The notes beneath the pieces were generated by a model, which was given only the letters and a program-made list of their open reading frames with translations, searched no databases and had not been told where the DNA came from. Below, piece by piece: positions 11,022 to 21,919 of a stretch of 64,000 nucleotides of DNA. This DNA comes from Chrysopilus asiliformis (taxonomy: Eukaryota > Arthropoda > Insecta > Diptera > Rhagionidae). Numbering within the stretch: the first letter of the stretch is position 1; every line of letters begins with the position of its first letter. Location of the stretch: the NCBI GenBank assembly GCA_964034945.1, contig OZ035963.1, positions 3,569,828 to 3,633,827 of the forward strand, in the 5' to 3' direction. The position numbers and the translations under genes are program-made.

Positions 11022-13491
11022 TCATTTCTTTTCGACATTACTTGGGGTGATCAAATCAGCTGGATGTGGTCGGTTAGGGTCGTCGGGCTTCATTGCTGGG
11101 AACAGAAGTACTTCCTGCAAAACAAAAATACACCGATTTCAATCAATCTCGATTCTGGTGGCTGCAAAAGAGGGTGTCTTTAAAATACGTCTGCATTTTA
11201 CAGACACCCCCAAAACCACAATTTCTACCTTAATATTATTTGAGTCAGTGAGGAACATCGTCAACCGGTCGATTCCCATTCCCCAGCCTCCCGTTGGCGG
11301 CAGTCCATACTCCAAAGCCGTGCAGAAGTTCTCATCCACCATCTGCGCCTCATCATCTCCGGCCGCCTTGTCGCTCGCCTGCTGTTCAAACCTCTCCCTC
11401 TGCACTGCAGGATCATTCAACTCGGTGTACGCGTTACAGACTTCCTTCTTCATCACAAACAATTCGAATCGCTCCGTTAGTCCGGGCTCGCTGCGATGGT
11501 ATTTGGCCAATGGACTCATGATCTGCGGATGATCACAGATGAACGTCGGATTGATGCACTTCTCCTCCAAGAACTCGCCGACCAGCTTGTCCAGCATTCG
11601 AGACGAGGTTCGCGGTGCGGGACACTCGACTTGATGTTTTTGACATAATTTATTCAAGAAAGCGTTCGTCTCTTTGGAATTCAATTCGGCAGCGGATGGG
11701 AATTTCACATTCAGATGTTCTTCGAGTGATTTTATCATTGAAATGCGTTTAAATGGTGGCGAGAAATCAATTTCCACTTCCTCGCCGTCCGGTCCGTCTG
11801 GATGGTATTTGATTTTGTACGTTCCGTGGATGTTTTTCACCATTCCGGAGACCATTTTCTCCGTGATTTCCATGAGGTCGTGATAGTCAGCGTAGGCCAT
11901 GTAGAATTCGCAAGTCGTAAACTCCGGATTGTGAGTTAAATCGATGCCTTCATTGCGAAATTGCCGGCCGATTTCGTAGACTCGATCCAAACCACCGACG
12001 ACCAACATTTTGTGGTACAATTCCGGTGCGATTCGCATATACAAATCCATGTTTAGTTCATTGTGATGCGTTATGAAGGGTTTTGCTGTCGCTCCACCCG
12101 CTATCATGTTCATCATTGGCGTTTCGATCTCGAGGAAACCCATTTTGTCCAGGAATTGACGAACGTATGAAATTATCTGGGGAGAATTTTCAAGTTTGAG
12201 TTAATCTTTTGGAAAATTTTAAAGCAATCGAACTCTTTGTTTGAAAGTTGGTGGGCCAGAAGTAGAATTTTAGAAATTAGGTCGAATATTCAGACCAATC
12301 GGGTTCTTCTTTTGAAAGTTTTCAAATCCAAAAGTCTGCCTGAGAGCTTCTTACCTGTGCCCTAATATGAAACGTTTTCCGAACTTTATTATTCAAAATC
12401 AGATCCAAATAGCGCTGCCTAAAACGAGTCTCCTTGTCCCGCAGTCCGTAGTGCAAATGGGGCAACATGTGCAGACATGGAGATAGAAGTTTTATCTGAA
12501 ATAGAATTATCGAAAATTCATTACAAAACCCACTGTTATAGCATCTCCAAACCAACCTTCTTTGGAATAATTGACAATTCCCCCTTCTTTGTTTTACCCG
12601 GAACTCCATCAATGCCAATAATATCGCCCCGTCGAATCTTATCGGTGTCTGGAGCGAATTCCGCTTCGCTATGGTAGAGTTTGGCATTGGCCATCACCTG
12701 TAATTTAACACCTTCGCCTCGCAGATCGTAGAAAATCAACTTAGCACCGGATTCTCGAATCGCATGTACCCTTCCAGCTACACTGTAATAGAATACACAT
12801 CTGTGAACTCCACTTTTCCATCGATTTATCAAAAAATTTACCTTAAGTGATCATTTTCTATGACATCGCCGTCCTTTAGCCCATCGTATTTCTCAATAAA
12901 GTGCTCCAGCGATGTGTCCACGTGGAATTTATGAGGATAAGGATGATTCGCTTCGGTCTTCTTCAATTCAGCAACAGCAGCTGTTCTCAATTTGAAATAT
13001 TCATTCGGGGAAATCTCTTCCTCGTTGATTTTTGGTTTCTCCGTCTTTGGGCCATTCTCTACCGGTTTCTGGGTAGCAACTTTTTCCGCCTTCTCCTTGG
13101 CCTTCTGCTCGGCTTTGAGTCTTCTCTTGAGTTCACTGGAAAAGTGGAAAATTCACAATTAGTCACAGTGAAATGCTGGGAAATCTTTGCGTACTGCTTG
13201 ACGGACAATGTGTAGGAATTGCTAAGAACTTTTTTTTGCAACAGAATATTTTGATTCACTAGTTTTCTACTGGTTGCAAAAGCTGTCCGGCAAATATTCA
13301 TAGCAAGCGGAAAATTGAATAACTTCCCAGACTAAAAATAACACGTGCAGCGCCTCTTTGACAGGTGATGACATTTGCACGGGATGGTTTTTCGCGAATT
13401 TTTCACACTGTTAACCTGAAAATTAAAGTGTTTTCTGCTTGAATTATGGACCTTACTTTTTGGAAATAGTTTCTCCTGCTGTTTCGGACAT
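11022..13491 (-). CDS. KARS1: Lysyl-tRNA synthetase (cytosolic form)
   Basis: Six exons on the minus strand: 13457-13491, 12842-13135, 12557-12782, 12355-12495, 11229-12176 and 11022-11114. All introns are GT-AG, phases agree, and the product is 578 aa, near the 597 aa of the human enzyme. It charges tRNA-Lys with lysine using ATP. The start [11 protein letters not shown] joins exon 2 to give [13 protein letters not shown], a conserved N-terminal tRNA-binding helix. The anticodon-binding OB fold includes [13 protein letters not shown]. Class II motifs follow: motif 1 around [10 protein letters not shown], motif 2 [15 protein letters not shown], and motif 3 [12 protein letters not shown]. The last exon encodes [13 protein letters not shown] second first exon at 13195-13301 provides a mitochondrial form. 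One gene therefore probably serves both compartments, as in vertebrates. Confidence 0.95.
13195..13301 (-). CDS. KARS1: KARS1 alternative first exon: mitochondrial targeting
   Basis: This lies inside the first intron of the cytosolic form. An ATG opens 35 codons plus 2 bases and ends at a GT donor (GTACGC), the same phase as cytosolic exon 1, so it can splice to the common exon at 13135. The intron is only 59 bp. The peptide starts [18 protein letters not shown] and has no acidic residue through residue 35, which is rich in R, K, S and T. That is the composition of a mitochondrial presequence. Alternative first exons making cytosolic and mitochondrial LysRS are known from vertebrates. Here the use of the exon is inferred from phase and composition. 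Confidence 0.75.
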
Positions 13492-13968
13492 TATACCACT
13501 TTTTAATGTTATTTCGTCAGCAAGAAACCGTCGAGGTGGACTTCAACAGATTGACCTAGAACCCAGCTAAATTTCTATTTTGGCTCCCACCCGTTGTCGC
13601 TGGTAGCGTTTTTTAATCCAATCGAAGATTTCGCAAAATCGCCATAGCGCCACGATCGCGTTTGTCGGAGATTGGCGCTGAGGAAACGTTCGTTCCGTTA
13701 CTTTTCATATTATGCAGTCATTTGGGATGCACGAAATTTGAGTCCAATTGGTCAAGAGGTTTTCGAGTTACAGCTTTTGATAGCAAGTTATTTTTCTCTA
13801 ATCTTTCCTCTTGGATTTAGACATGTTACACGAAGATTACACTTTTGGTCCAGAATTATAGAGTCTGGTGTTCTAATTTCTGATTCAACGAAAAAATTTA
13901 CCTGAGACACAAAAATTTTCACTTACGGCGCAGAGATTGGTGCTTCTAGTTCAGTTTTCTTTCCATAT

Positions 13969-14720
13969 AGCCTAGTACGCAGTTCGAGTAAAATGAAATT
14001 TTAACGCGGTCTCCAAATTGGCACATTAAAACCGAAGTAAAAACTGTTTGTGGAGAAAAAACATTGACAGCCGAGCAAGAAGTTTCTGATTTTTGTGTAT
14101 TCTGAATTTTAAAAGTTAATAATATGGATGACAATCTGCTAGACGACATAATTGTTTCTGCATCATCACTCGTAGTCCAAATGCTTGAACAGGACAGCAG
14201 AGACCGCCGTCGATTTGGGTTAATCCCTATTTAAAGGAACGAAAAACAAAGGGGGGTTTTTGTCGACCATTGAAAATTGTTTTTCTGTTCCTTATTTTGT
14301 TTTCTTTTTGCTTTGGGACGGCTGGTCGGTATTGGCTTTTCGGTTTCAAATCTGGTTTGCGCCGAAGGCTCGAAATCATAAGCAACGTCCAATTCCTCAA
14401 ATTCTTCAAAATCCAAATATTCTTCCATTTTTTTAAATTAAAAAAACCACACTCGTTAAGAAAACTGGAAACAGAACCTCTATTATTTTCATCTGTCAAA
14501 TTTTTACCTCGAATTTAATGTACCGAACAGTTAAAATGCTGGTAAAATCAAGTGGAGACTAATACAACGCCATCTAGTGTAGGCAACATTGCAACATGAG
14601 TTTTTCACATCATTTTACCAGCGAACTGCGTACCGCTTGGTAAAATTTCTGAGCAAAATTTTCAGCTTGGTGTTAAATTTGTATGGAAAATTTCATTTTA
14701 CTCGAACTCCGTACTAGGCT
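13969..14720. mobile_element. Harbinger-like transposon remnant, 34-bp TIRs
   Basis: The 752-bp element is bounded by inverted repeats of 34 bp with one mismatch, starting AGCCTAGTACG[C/G]AGTTCG, and flanked by TAT on both sides (13966-13968 and 14721-14723). It keeps two short ORFs on opposite strands. The plus ORF, 14124-14234 (36 aa), starts MDDNLLDDII and ends RDRRRFGLIPI, resembling the start of Harbinger-type nucleases. The minus ORF, 14231-14428, starts MEEYLDFEEFEELD and then turns Lys-rich. Two divergent or convergent genes are normal for PIF/Harbinger elements. The body of each gene is missing, so this is a deletion derivative. The TAT duplication departs from the usual TWA, so the superfamily is inferred. 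Confidence 0.6.
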
Positions 14721-15090
14721 TATGGGTTTACTTTCTAAAAGTTTTGCCTCTGGCGCAATTTTTGTTGTATTTTGAAATTTTATAATGACAAACATAAAAT
14801 AAAAGTTGAGGCAAATTCTCTTCCCTCTGATTACACAAAAAAATGTTATTCGATTATCCCCTATTCACGCGTCGTGTATTTTAGTCTTTAACCACCAAAA
14901 TCAAACTTTTTAACTATTTTTAAAATATTTATTATAAAGAAAAAACCTTAAGTTTTTATTTGATTGATTTATGAAATCTTTGGAACATCAAGCCCTATAG
15001 AATGCTCTAGAAAAGCACAAAATTGTAGAAATAAATAAAAATTGTACAATTTTTGTGACTTGTAGTAGAAACTAGTGAATTAAATAAACT

Positions 15091-17291
15091 CTACTTGGAT
15101 TTTTGAGTTTTGCCTAAAGCTCTACTTCTAATATTAAGCAATTGCTTGAAAATCACATTACTGGCTGCCGAATCGGTTGCGACAAATCTTAGAGCATCAA
15201 TGGAGAGTTTCATGAGTGCATGAGGAAAATAGCCAGTCGTCCTTTCCGCTAGACCCAAAGTTTTTAGAGCTGCTGCGACATAAGTATCGGCAGAAGGTGC
15301 CATCCATGTTGCTTTCTTGATTTTCGACATGTTTGTGGCTACGAATCCTGGCATAACACACTGTACTGTGATTCCTTGTTGTTTGTATTCCAGGTTTAAA
15401 TCCTCAGAGAATTTATCGACAAATGCCTAGAATTCAACAAAAAATTAGATAAAAACATTTTTTTTATACACCACCAAAGATAGATTCACAGATTCACAGA
15501 TGATTGTTTACACAAATTTATATTTTGTACAAAGGTTTCTCAAGACACCCCATATTTATGAAGTTTTCATACCTTTGTTGCTCCATAAACAGTCAATAAA
15601 GGACTCGGAATCATAGCTGACATTGAAGATATGTTCACAACGACTCCCTTCTTGCGTTCGACCATTCCTGGCATCACAATTTTGCACATATTTATGACAG
15701 AATTAATATTACAGGCAATGATATCCTTCAGGAACTGATCACGATTTGGTGTCGATAGAAAATATTCAGGACATGCGCTGCTCATTCCAACGTTATTCAC
15801 CAAAACTCCAATTTCCAGTCCTTCGACATCCTTTTCAATTTTATCGTAAATTTCTTGTCCCTGAGTGAAATCAACTGCTATCGTTTTAACTTCGACGCCT
15901 GATTCGTTTTCTAAAAGAAAAGCAAAGGATTTTTTTTTTAAAAATCGGTTGAAATATTTTAGATTTAAAAAAATTACCAATTTCTTTTGCAATTTTGATC
16001 AATTTTTCCTGTGATCTGCTTACAATGACGATGTTTAGTCCTTTGATGGCGAGCTGGAAGAGAAATTGTGATTCTAAAATAATTCTTTTTCTCACAAAAA
16101 AATCGCCATTAGTTGTTAGGCGCTGTCCAAGAAAAACGTTACGCTAATGTTTTTTCTTACTCGTTATGGTAAAACGACACGTTATCGAAATATTTTATCT
16201 AAGAAAATATACTAAAAGCAAGATGCTTATCATTGAAATGTCCCGTGGCATTTGTTAACTTTTTTGGATATCTTGGACAAAAATGCGCGGAAAAAATATA
16301 TCTGCAAGTGTCATTTTATTGGCAGGGCATGAAAAAAATTCGCAATTTATGTCTAATCGAGACTTAAAATAAAAATACGTTTTCCACTTTTCGCTATTGT
16401 CTTTAAATCCTTAGGCCTATGTTACACACGGCAACTTTAAGCGGCGACTTTTCTTAAGTATGGGCGAGAGAAGTGAGGGAAGCGGTGGCCCCTCACTTCT
16501 CTCGCCCATACTTAAGAAAAGTCGCCGCTTAAGGTTGCCGTGTGTAACATAGGCCTTAGAAAACTTGAATTTAATGTAAAATTCAATAACAGAACGAACT
16601 TTACTTGCCTACTTGCACTCTCCATCAACCTCAACATTTAAATCACCAAAGTCATTGATAATAAATACTTGGACATCAATAAGTAATACATTGTGTCCAG
16701 GTAAATTTTATTGCCCTCTTCATCGGTCTCGTGTTAATTAAATGCAAAAATGCAATTTAATTTTAGTAATGCGAAAAGTCAATTAGAAAAGACTGCGGCA
16801 AACACTGAGCCACGTTTCAAAGGCCATTAGAAATTGCTTGAATTTCAATTAAACTTTTTAAAAATTTGGGTTAAAAATTAAGGTTGAAATTTTTTTAGAA
16901 AGTTTAGTTTCTAATATTTAAAAGAGTTTTGGAAATTTGGGTTCAAAATTTTGAGGCTTCTCGTTTGATTTTCCATACCTGTTTAGCGTAGGCTTTTCCT
17001 ATTCCTTCGGTCGCTCCTGTTACCACTGAAATTGGAACAAAAAATTAATAATTTTCTTAATGAAGTTCACAATTGATTCGGCGACTCACATGCCCATTGC
17101 CCCATTTTCAGAACGTTCACCGAAGGCCCGTAAATACTTGGCCCTATGAAGTTCTTGAAAAGCCACGGCATTACATATTTTATTATCTGTAATCCAACTA
17201 AAAAAATACACGCTCCACTAATAACAGAACAGCTCATTTTTCCCGCTGAGTGATCTATTTTGATAAGAGATAATTTGTCCAAATTTTCCAA
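15091..17291 (-). CDS. HSD17B12: Very-long-chain 3-oxoacyl-CoA reductase (HSD17B12-like)
   Basis: Five exons: 17090-17291, 16979-17025, 15978-16053, 15573-15910 and 15091-15426, all GT-AG and in phase; 332 aa from the first Met. A start at the second Met (17237, MSCSVISGACIF) would give 314 aa, nearer the usual length. The family reduces 3-ketoacyl-CoA with NADPH, the second step of fatty acid elongation in the endoplasmic reticulum, and some members act on steroids. An N-terminal hydrophobic segment is followed by the Rossmann glycine motif VTGATEGIGKAYA. Next come the structural NNVGMS motif, the catalytic Ser in VVNISSMSAM, and the catalytic YGATK (Tyr-x-x-x-Lys). The proline-rich MIPSPLLTVYGATK and the late VMPGFVATN match the KAR subgroup. 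A MITE sits in intron 2. It lies on the same strand as KARS1. Confidence 0.92.
16414..16555. mobile_element. Foldback MITE with TTA duplication
   Basis: A 142-bp element lies within intron 2 of the HSD17B12-like gene. The ends are GGCCTATGTTACACACGGCA and its complement. The arms are almost perfect reverse complements for about 65 bp, with a very short loop near GGAAGCGGTGG. TTA flanks both sides (16411-16413 and 16556-16558), consistent with a PIF/Harbinger-type insertion. It is non-coding. Confidence 0.8.
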
Positions 17292-19174
17292 AAATTATTC
17301 ACTTGACCGGCAAATGATTTTTTTTTTAAATTGTTTAGATATTTTTGTGATTTAATGGCGAAGTGACCGTTCTTCACATTGACCGAAAGTCCAACACCAG
17401 ACGATGACTACGAATAAATAAAATTGTGACTTCTTACTTTGCCAATGGCATGATATGGAAAATTCAATTGTCAGCGTTTCTTCACTGCGCTGCTGATAAC
17501 GCGCATTTCACCCTCATTTACGCAGTCTATGTGAAACACAATCAAAAAAGTATTTCAAACGGTTGATTAGTGTGGGTAGTTTAATGTACAATTTACCAAG
17601 TTTTATGCATTGACGGAGGACGTATTTTTAGTTTTCGAAAGAAAATTCCAAAGAAAAGCGATTTCTAGAATAAAATTAGGAATTCTCGCGGTTTTCATAA
17701 AACCGCAGACCTTTCTTCCACTAAAAGTCTGACGTAATTGTTCTTAAGATTTCTCAATAGATTTAAGAACATTTCTTTGATTTAAAAACAGATTTGCTAA
17801 AATCGAAAAAATCGTTTTTTTTTTCACAGATTCAAAGCAAAAATTTGCAAAAAATGTTATACAAAATGGAGAATTCTTTGTAGTTATTTGAGATAAACTT
17901 CACCCGTTATATCTTGAAATATGTGGTTCAAATTTACAAAAAAAGACGCCAAAAATATCAAAAAGTTCATGAATCCACATGAGAATTTTTCTATATATCA
18001 GTATTTAGTATTTAGCCATGCAACGAAGAAAAAACTTGCTGTAGTTTTCTCGAAAACGGTTGCTCGCATACAAAACGCATGAGTTTTTTTTGTTGAAAAA
18101 CGTTTTCCACACAAAATCCCTTCCAAAAAAGTTTTTTACGTGCACTTTTTTCGTTATTTTATTATTATTTTATTTGATTTGTTTAGTTGTGCAAATACAA
18201 ACCTTTTGTAGATGGAAAAACGTCCAAATTTGTTTGATTGTCTTCAAAAATTGCGCAATGCTGCAACGCAAAGCAGTTAGTAATCAGAGCTTTCAGAAAT
18301 ACTAGTATTGCAACAAGAATGAAACAGATGTCTTCGACAGATTTTGTTTTCGGCGCTACTGTTTTTGGAACAATATTTTGGTATTGGTGGACGAATTCTA
18401 ATTTTGGAAGCACATGCGCTTTTAGAAATTCAAATCATGCCGTCCGAAGTGGAACTAAGAATTTACAGTGATGACAATTTTGTAGGGAGGCAGACACCAA
18501 TTGAATAAAATGCATTTTTTCCCATTCATTATTACACTTGGAAAATGAATACTCATTGAAAGAAATCATCCATCAATGGGCACTGAAAGCGTGACAAAAT
18601 TACTGATAAAATTATTACAAAATACAGTTTGTTGGTTACCTAATCTCAAGCCGTGCTGATAAGATTGATAACATACAAACATTCGAAAATAGAGTGAATA
18701 TTTTGAACCATTTTGAACTATGGAACTACCTAGAGTCGAAAGTTATCCGATTTAAGAGGGGAAGGAAGAGTGAAGAAATTACTTGTGTGATAATTCATTT
18801 CGTCATTTACAAAGTTTCATCAAAGATTGATATGAAACTTTTAATTAGTAATAATTCGAGCAGATTCAAAAAAAGTAACGAAATTTTTGTCTTTTAAATC
18901 ATGTGTGTTAAGCAGAAGCCTTTTGCACAAGGAATAAAGGCTTAATTTGATTGACAGTACAGAAAAACAACGCAATGGCCGGTTTGAGTTAAAATATGTT
19001 TTTTACCTTTCTCACTTGGGTTCTTTGTACTTGCAATTCATTTTTTTAAATCTAAGTCACCGGCTAGTCATTTTACCAAATAAATATTTAAAATATCGTC
19101 AATTTTTCTTGTCAGGTATTAAAATTAGCAATTTATATTTAAATTTGTCAAACTGTACGATTTTTTAAAATTTA
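17292..19174. other. Intergenic region, no confident gene
   Basis: This is mostly AT-rich sequence. A 77-codon open frame at 18238-18471 (plus) has a basic N-terminal part and a hydrophobic segment (TDFVFGATVFGTIFWYWW). It looks like a small mitochondrial membrane protein, but it has no upstream ATG and I cannot name it. A stretch at about 18,160-18,235 (GTTGTGCAAATACAAA and flanks) resembles sequence beside the dispersed repeat copy at 32,755-32,815. Confidence 0.4.
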
Positions 19175-20526
19175 ATGGCGTTAAATTATGGATCTAAAAT
19201 TATTTATCTCAATGCCAAAAGTAATTGTCAGGTAAGATAAAAACGATAGCTTTATTTTTTTTAAAAAAAAAAAGATAATTTTTCAACCTTTTTTTTTAGT
19301 TACAAAATCAAGCAGAATTTCTATTTAAAAGATATATTTCCGTTATTTATATTTACAATTCCTCAAAATATGCAAGTTTTTTACCAAAAAAGTCAAAAAC
19401 AACGGCAAATGGTTCAAGAATTTTAAGACCTTCAGATAATTTGTTGGTATTTATGAATTTCTCAACCGAATTAGCGACATTAAAACCAAATGCGTTGGCC
19501 ACAGAAGATTTAAAGCAACAACCAAATCTTTGTAATGAATTTTTGTCAAAAAAAATTGAGGAACCGGCAAAACTGGAAAATACGGAAAAGAAAGAGGATT
19601 TAAATTCAAACTTGCCAGCATTTGATTTGAAGAAAATATGTTTTACAAAATCAGAAATTACATTAAAAAAGCCAGAGGTAAACTTAAACCATTTGGCATT
19701 TAAACAGCAGCATTTTCAACCGAATAGAAACAGATGTCGGCCAAAAAATTTAAGTTTCAAATCTAATGTAGTTTCAAATAGAAAATTTGATACAATTCAA
19801 ACCACAGAAAAAGGCTTCAAACATCAATTTGAGTCTCCAAAACCTTTGATGACTATTGCTAAATTACTCACACAGGATTTGATACTAAATCCTGTCAAAC
19901 CAGTAAAATTTTCGAAAGGTGGAATTAAAAATTTCCCACCGTCATTAAAAAATTTACGTCTCAATTCGTCAACAGAAAAGTTGCGTTTTCAAAAATCACC
20001 TGAGATTTTTTATGGCGGCAACTATGGCTTTGTTAAATCTACAGAAAATAATGTAAAATTCCCCAATCGCGTTGCATTTTTCGCAGATACTGTGACCAAT
20101 TCGAAATTATTGCTAAAAACACCCCAAGCGCTTTCAACAAAACGAAATTTTAGTGAGAAAAACCAAAAGAAAATTCTTGAAAAGGACTTAATGTTGTTGA
20201 AGGAAAATCGATATAGAATTAGTAGAGATTTATTACATGTGATTGAAATGCAACCCCGGCCTGCAATTGTATTTAAACTTCCACCTATGAAAATCCCAGA
20301 GTATGTAAAATTCCGTTCAGGCTTCTTTCATTCAATGGAAAAATCGGCAACAGAAAAATTGATGCAACGACGGTTTTTCAAAACAAAAAATTCAAATTTT
20401 GAATTGGAAAATGATCGATCGGAAGCGTCGGCTGAACGCAGAAAGACTTTTATTTATCGCTATCCAACACAACCTTTAAAAAAGACAAGTGTGAAACCTT
20501 CATTTCCTTCATCGTTTTATTTTTGA
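19175..20526 (+). CDS. Unrecognised 427-aa two-exon protein
   Basis: Exon 1 (19175-19231, starting MALNYGSKIIYLNAKSNCQ) joins exon 2 (19300-20526, starting LQNQAEFLFKRYIS) across a 68-bp GT-AG intron with phase 0. The start is well defined because exon 2 is open back to the acceptor. I do not recognise the family. The protein is hydrophilic and basic, rich in K, N, F and S, with no signal peptide, membrane segment or obvious domain. Short basic-aromatic stretches such as KFRSGFFHSMEK and QRRFFKTKNSNF occur near the end, and a possible helix (KNQKKILEKDLMLLKENRYR) lies at about residue 310. The C-terminus is aromatic (FPSSFYF). A polyadenylation-like AATAAA follows about 10 bp after the stop. 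It may be a fast-evolving, lineage-restricted gene. Confidence 0.6.
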
Positions 20527-20800
20527 TGTTAAATAAAAGATTTTTGTGTTATTTTTGAATAAATTTTTGATATTTCTGAAGCTAAAATAAATTTAAAATC
20601 TATAAACTGGAATTTTTAAACTGGAAGCACTTCCAGCTATTGAATATTTAAGAGATTCCTTTTGTCTGTAGAATAACAAAACTTTAGAACAACCCAACGT
20701 TGAAAAGTTTTATTATTCGATAGATGAAAAGCCGGAAAATAAAAGAAGATAATCCGATTTTTTTTTGTTATACCACTATACTTCCGCATCATCATTAAAA

Positions 20801-21390
20801 CATAACAAAAGCTATAATTGCCAATCTGGCAATTATTGAAAACCCGTATGGTGATATTCGTATCAAAATTCGAACAGTTGTACCAAAATTCCACTTTGAA
20901 GTCAAACTTTCCAATAAGATTTTTTTTAATTTATTCCAATCGGATTTTGATGTATGGGAGTTTTATGTAGAATCATATCCTAAATAACTTTTGTTCTTGG
21001 ACTTTTTTGATGAGATGCACCGTTTTTGAGATATTCGCCAAAATCGTTTTCGTTCATATGGGGGGTACCCCCCCTAATGGTCCATTTTTGCCCATTAAGG
21101 AACTTAGCCTCGCATTTTACGAGAAACGGACCTGCGCAAAATTTCAAGTCTCTAGCTCAATCCGTGCGCCCGTAATCCGCGCCACAGACAGACAGACAGA
21201 CAGACGGACAGACGGACAGACGGACAGACGGACGGACGGACAGACGGACGGACATGGAAAATTCAACTTTTTTCATCATTCTAAACACACTGGTGTAATT
21301 CATTTTTGTGTGCGATGACGGGATCTTGGCGTTACAAACGGTAAGGCAAAGTTAGTATACCCTTTGGTTTCACCATACGGATATAAAAAC
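20801..21390 (+). repeat. Dispersed repeat with CCCGTATGGTGA ends, copy 1
   Basis: The core is bounded by inverted CCCGTATGGTGA and TCACCATACGG. It contains a shared GGGGGGTACCCCCC block, the line CTTAGCCTCGCATTTTACGA and a (CAGA/CGGA)n microsatellite. An inverted copy at 32146-32714 matches it along its full length. The match runs past the inverted ends: CATAACAAAAGCTATAATTG on the left and ATAAAAAC on the right, so the real element is larger than the palindromic core. The open frame over the microsatellite is not a gene. Confidence 0.75.
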
Positions 21391-21919
21391 CATTGGAACA
21401 ACAAAACGTTAAAAAATTGCCACCCGACGTGCAAAAATTCTAGTTTAACGGACGCACAATTCTTTTTATCATCCTTGCGCCTGCAGTTGTTCTTCAACAT
21501 TTAAAACCACCCCTCTTTTCCATGGGAAGAAGAGAAAAAAGAGGCAGAGATACGAATTTTCCACGGGTGACGTTTTTTGGGGGAGGGGGGGGGGGGGGCG
21601 CCAAAAATTCAGTATCTAATAGAAAATTACACAAAAATGTATTGAGAAGCAAAAAAGTCTAGGAATTTTTAAATATCGGCCTTAAGTGTCAAAAAAAAAA
21701 GAAAAACTAAAAAAACCTCTTCAAATTTCATAAAAATTATTTATTTCTAACAAAAAACAGGTATAAATGTGCACATAATTTTGCCACGTGTTGTTCTTTC
21801 AATTTATTATAATAAAACTTAATAAAAACATATCAAAAATAAATAAGCTATAAATTTTAATGATGAAAATTCGTTTTGCTTAAATTTTATCATGATCGCC
21901 ATGAAACTGAGTCGATTTT

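Noticed and set aside
10996..11883. Plus-strand frames opposite KARS1
   Set aside because: Shadows of the lysyl-tRNA synthetase exon, which carries class II motifs on the minus strand.
21007..21318. 103-codon ORF with a TDRQTDRRTDGQ tract
   Set aside because: It translates the (CAGA/CGGA)n microsatellite within a dispersed repeat. The other copy carries a similar frame on the opposite strand.
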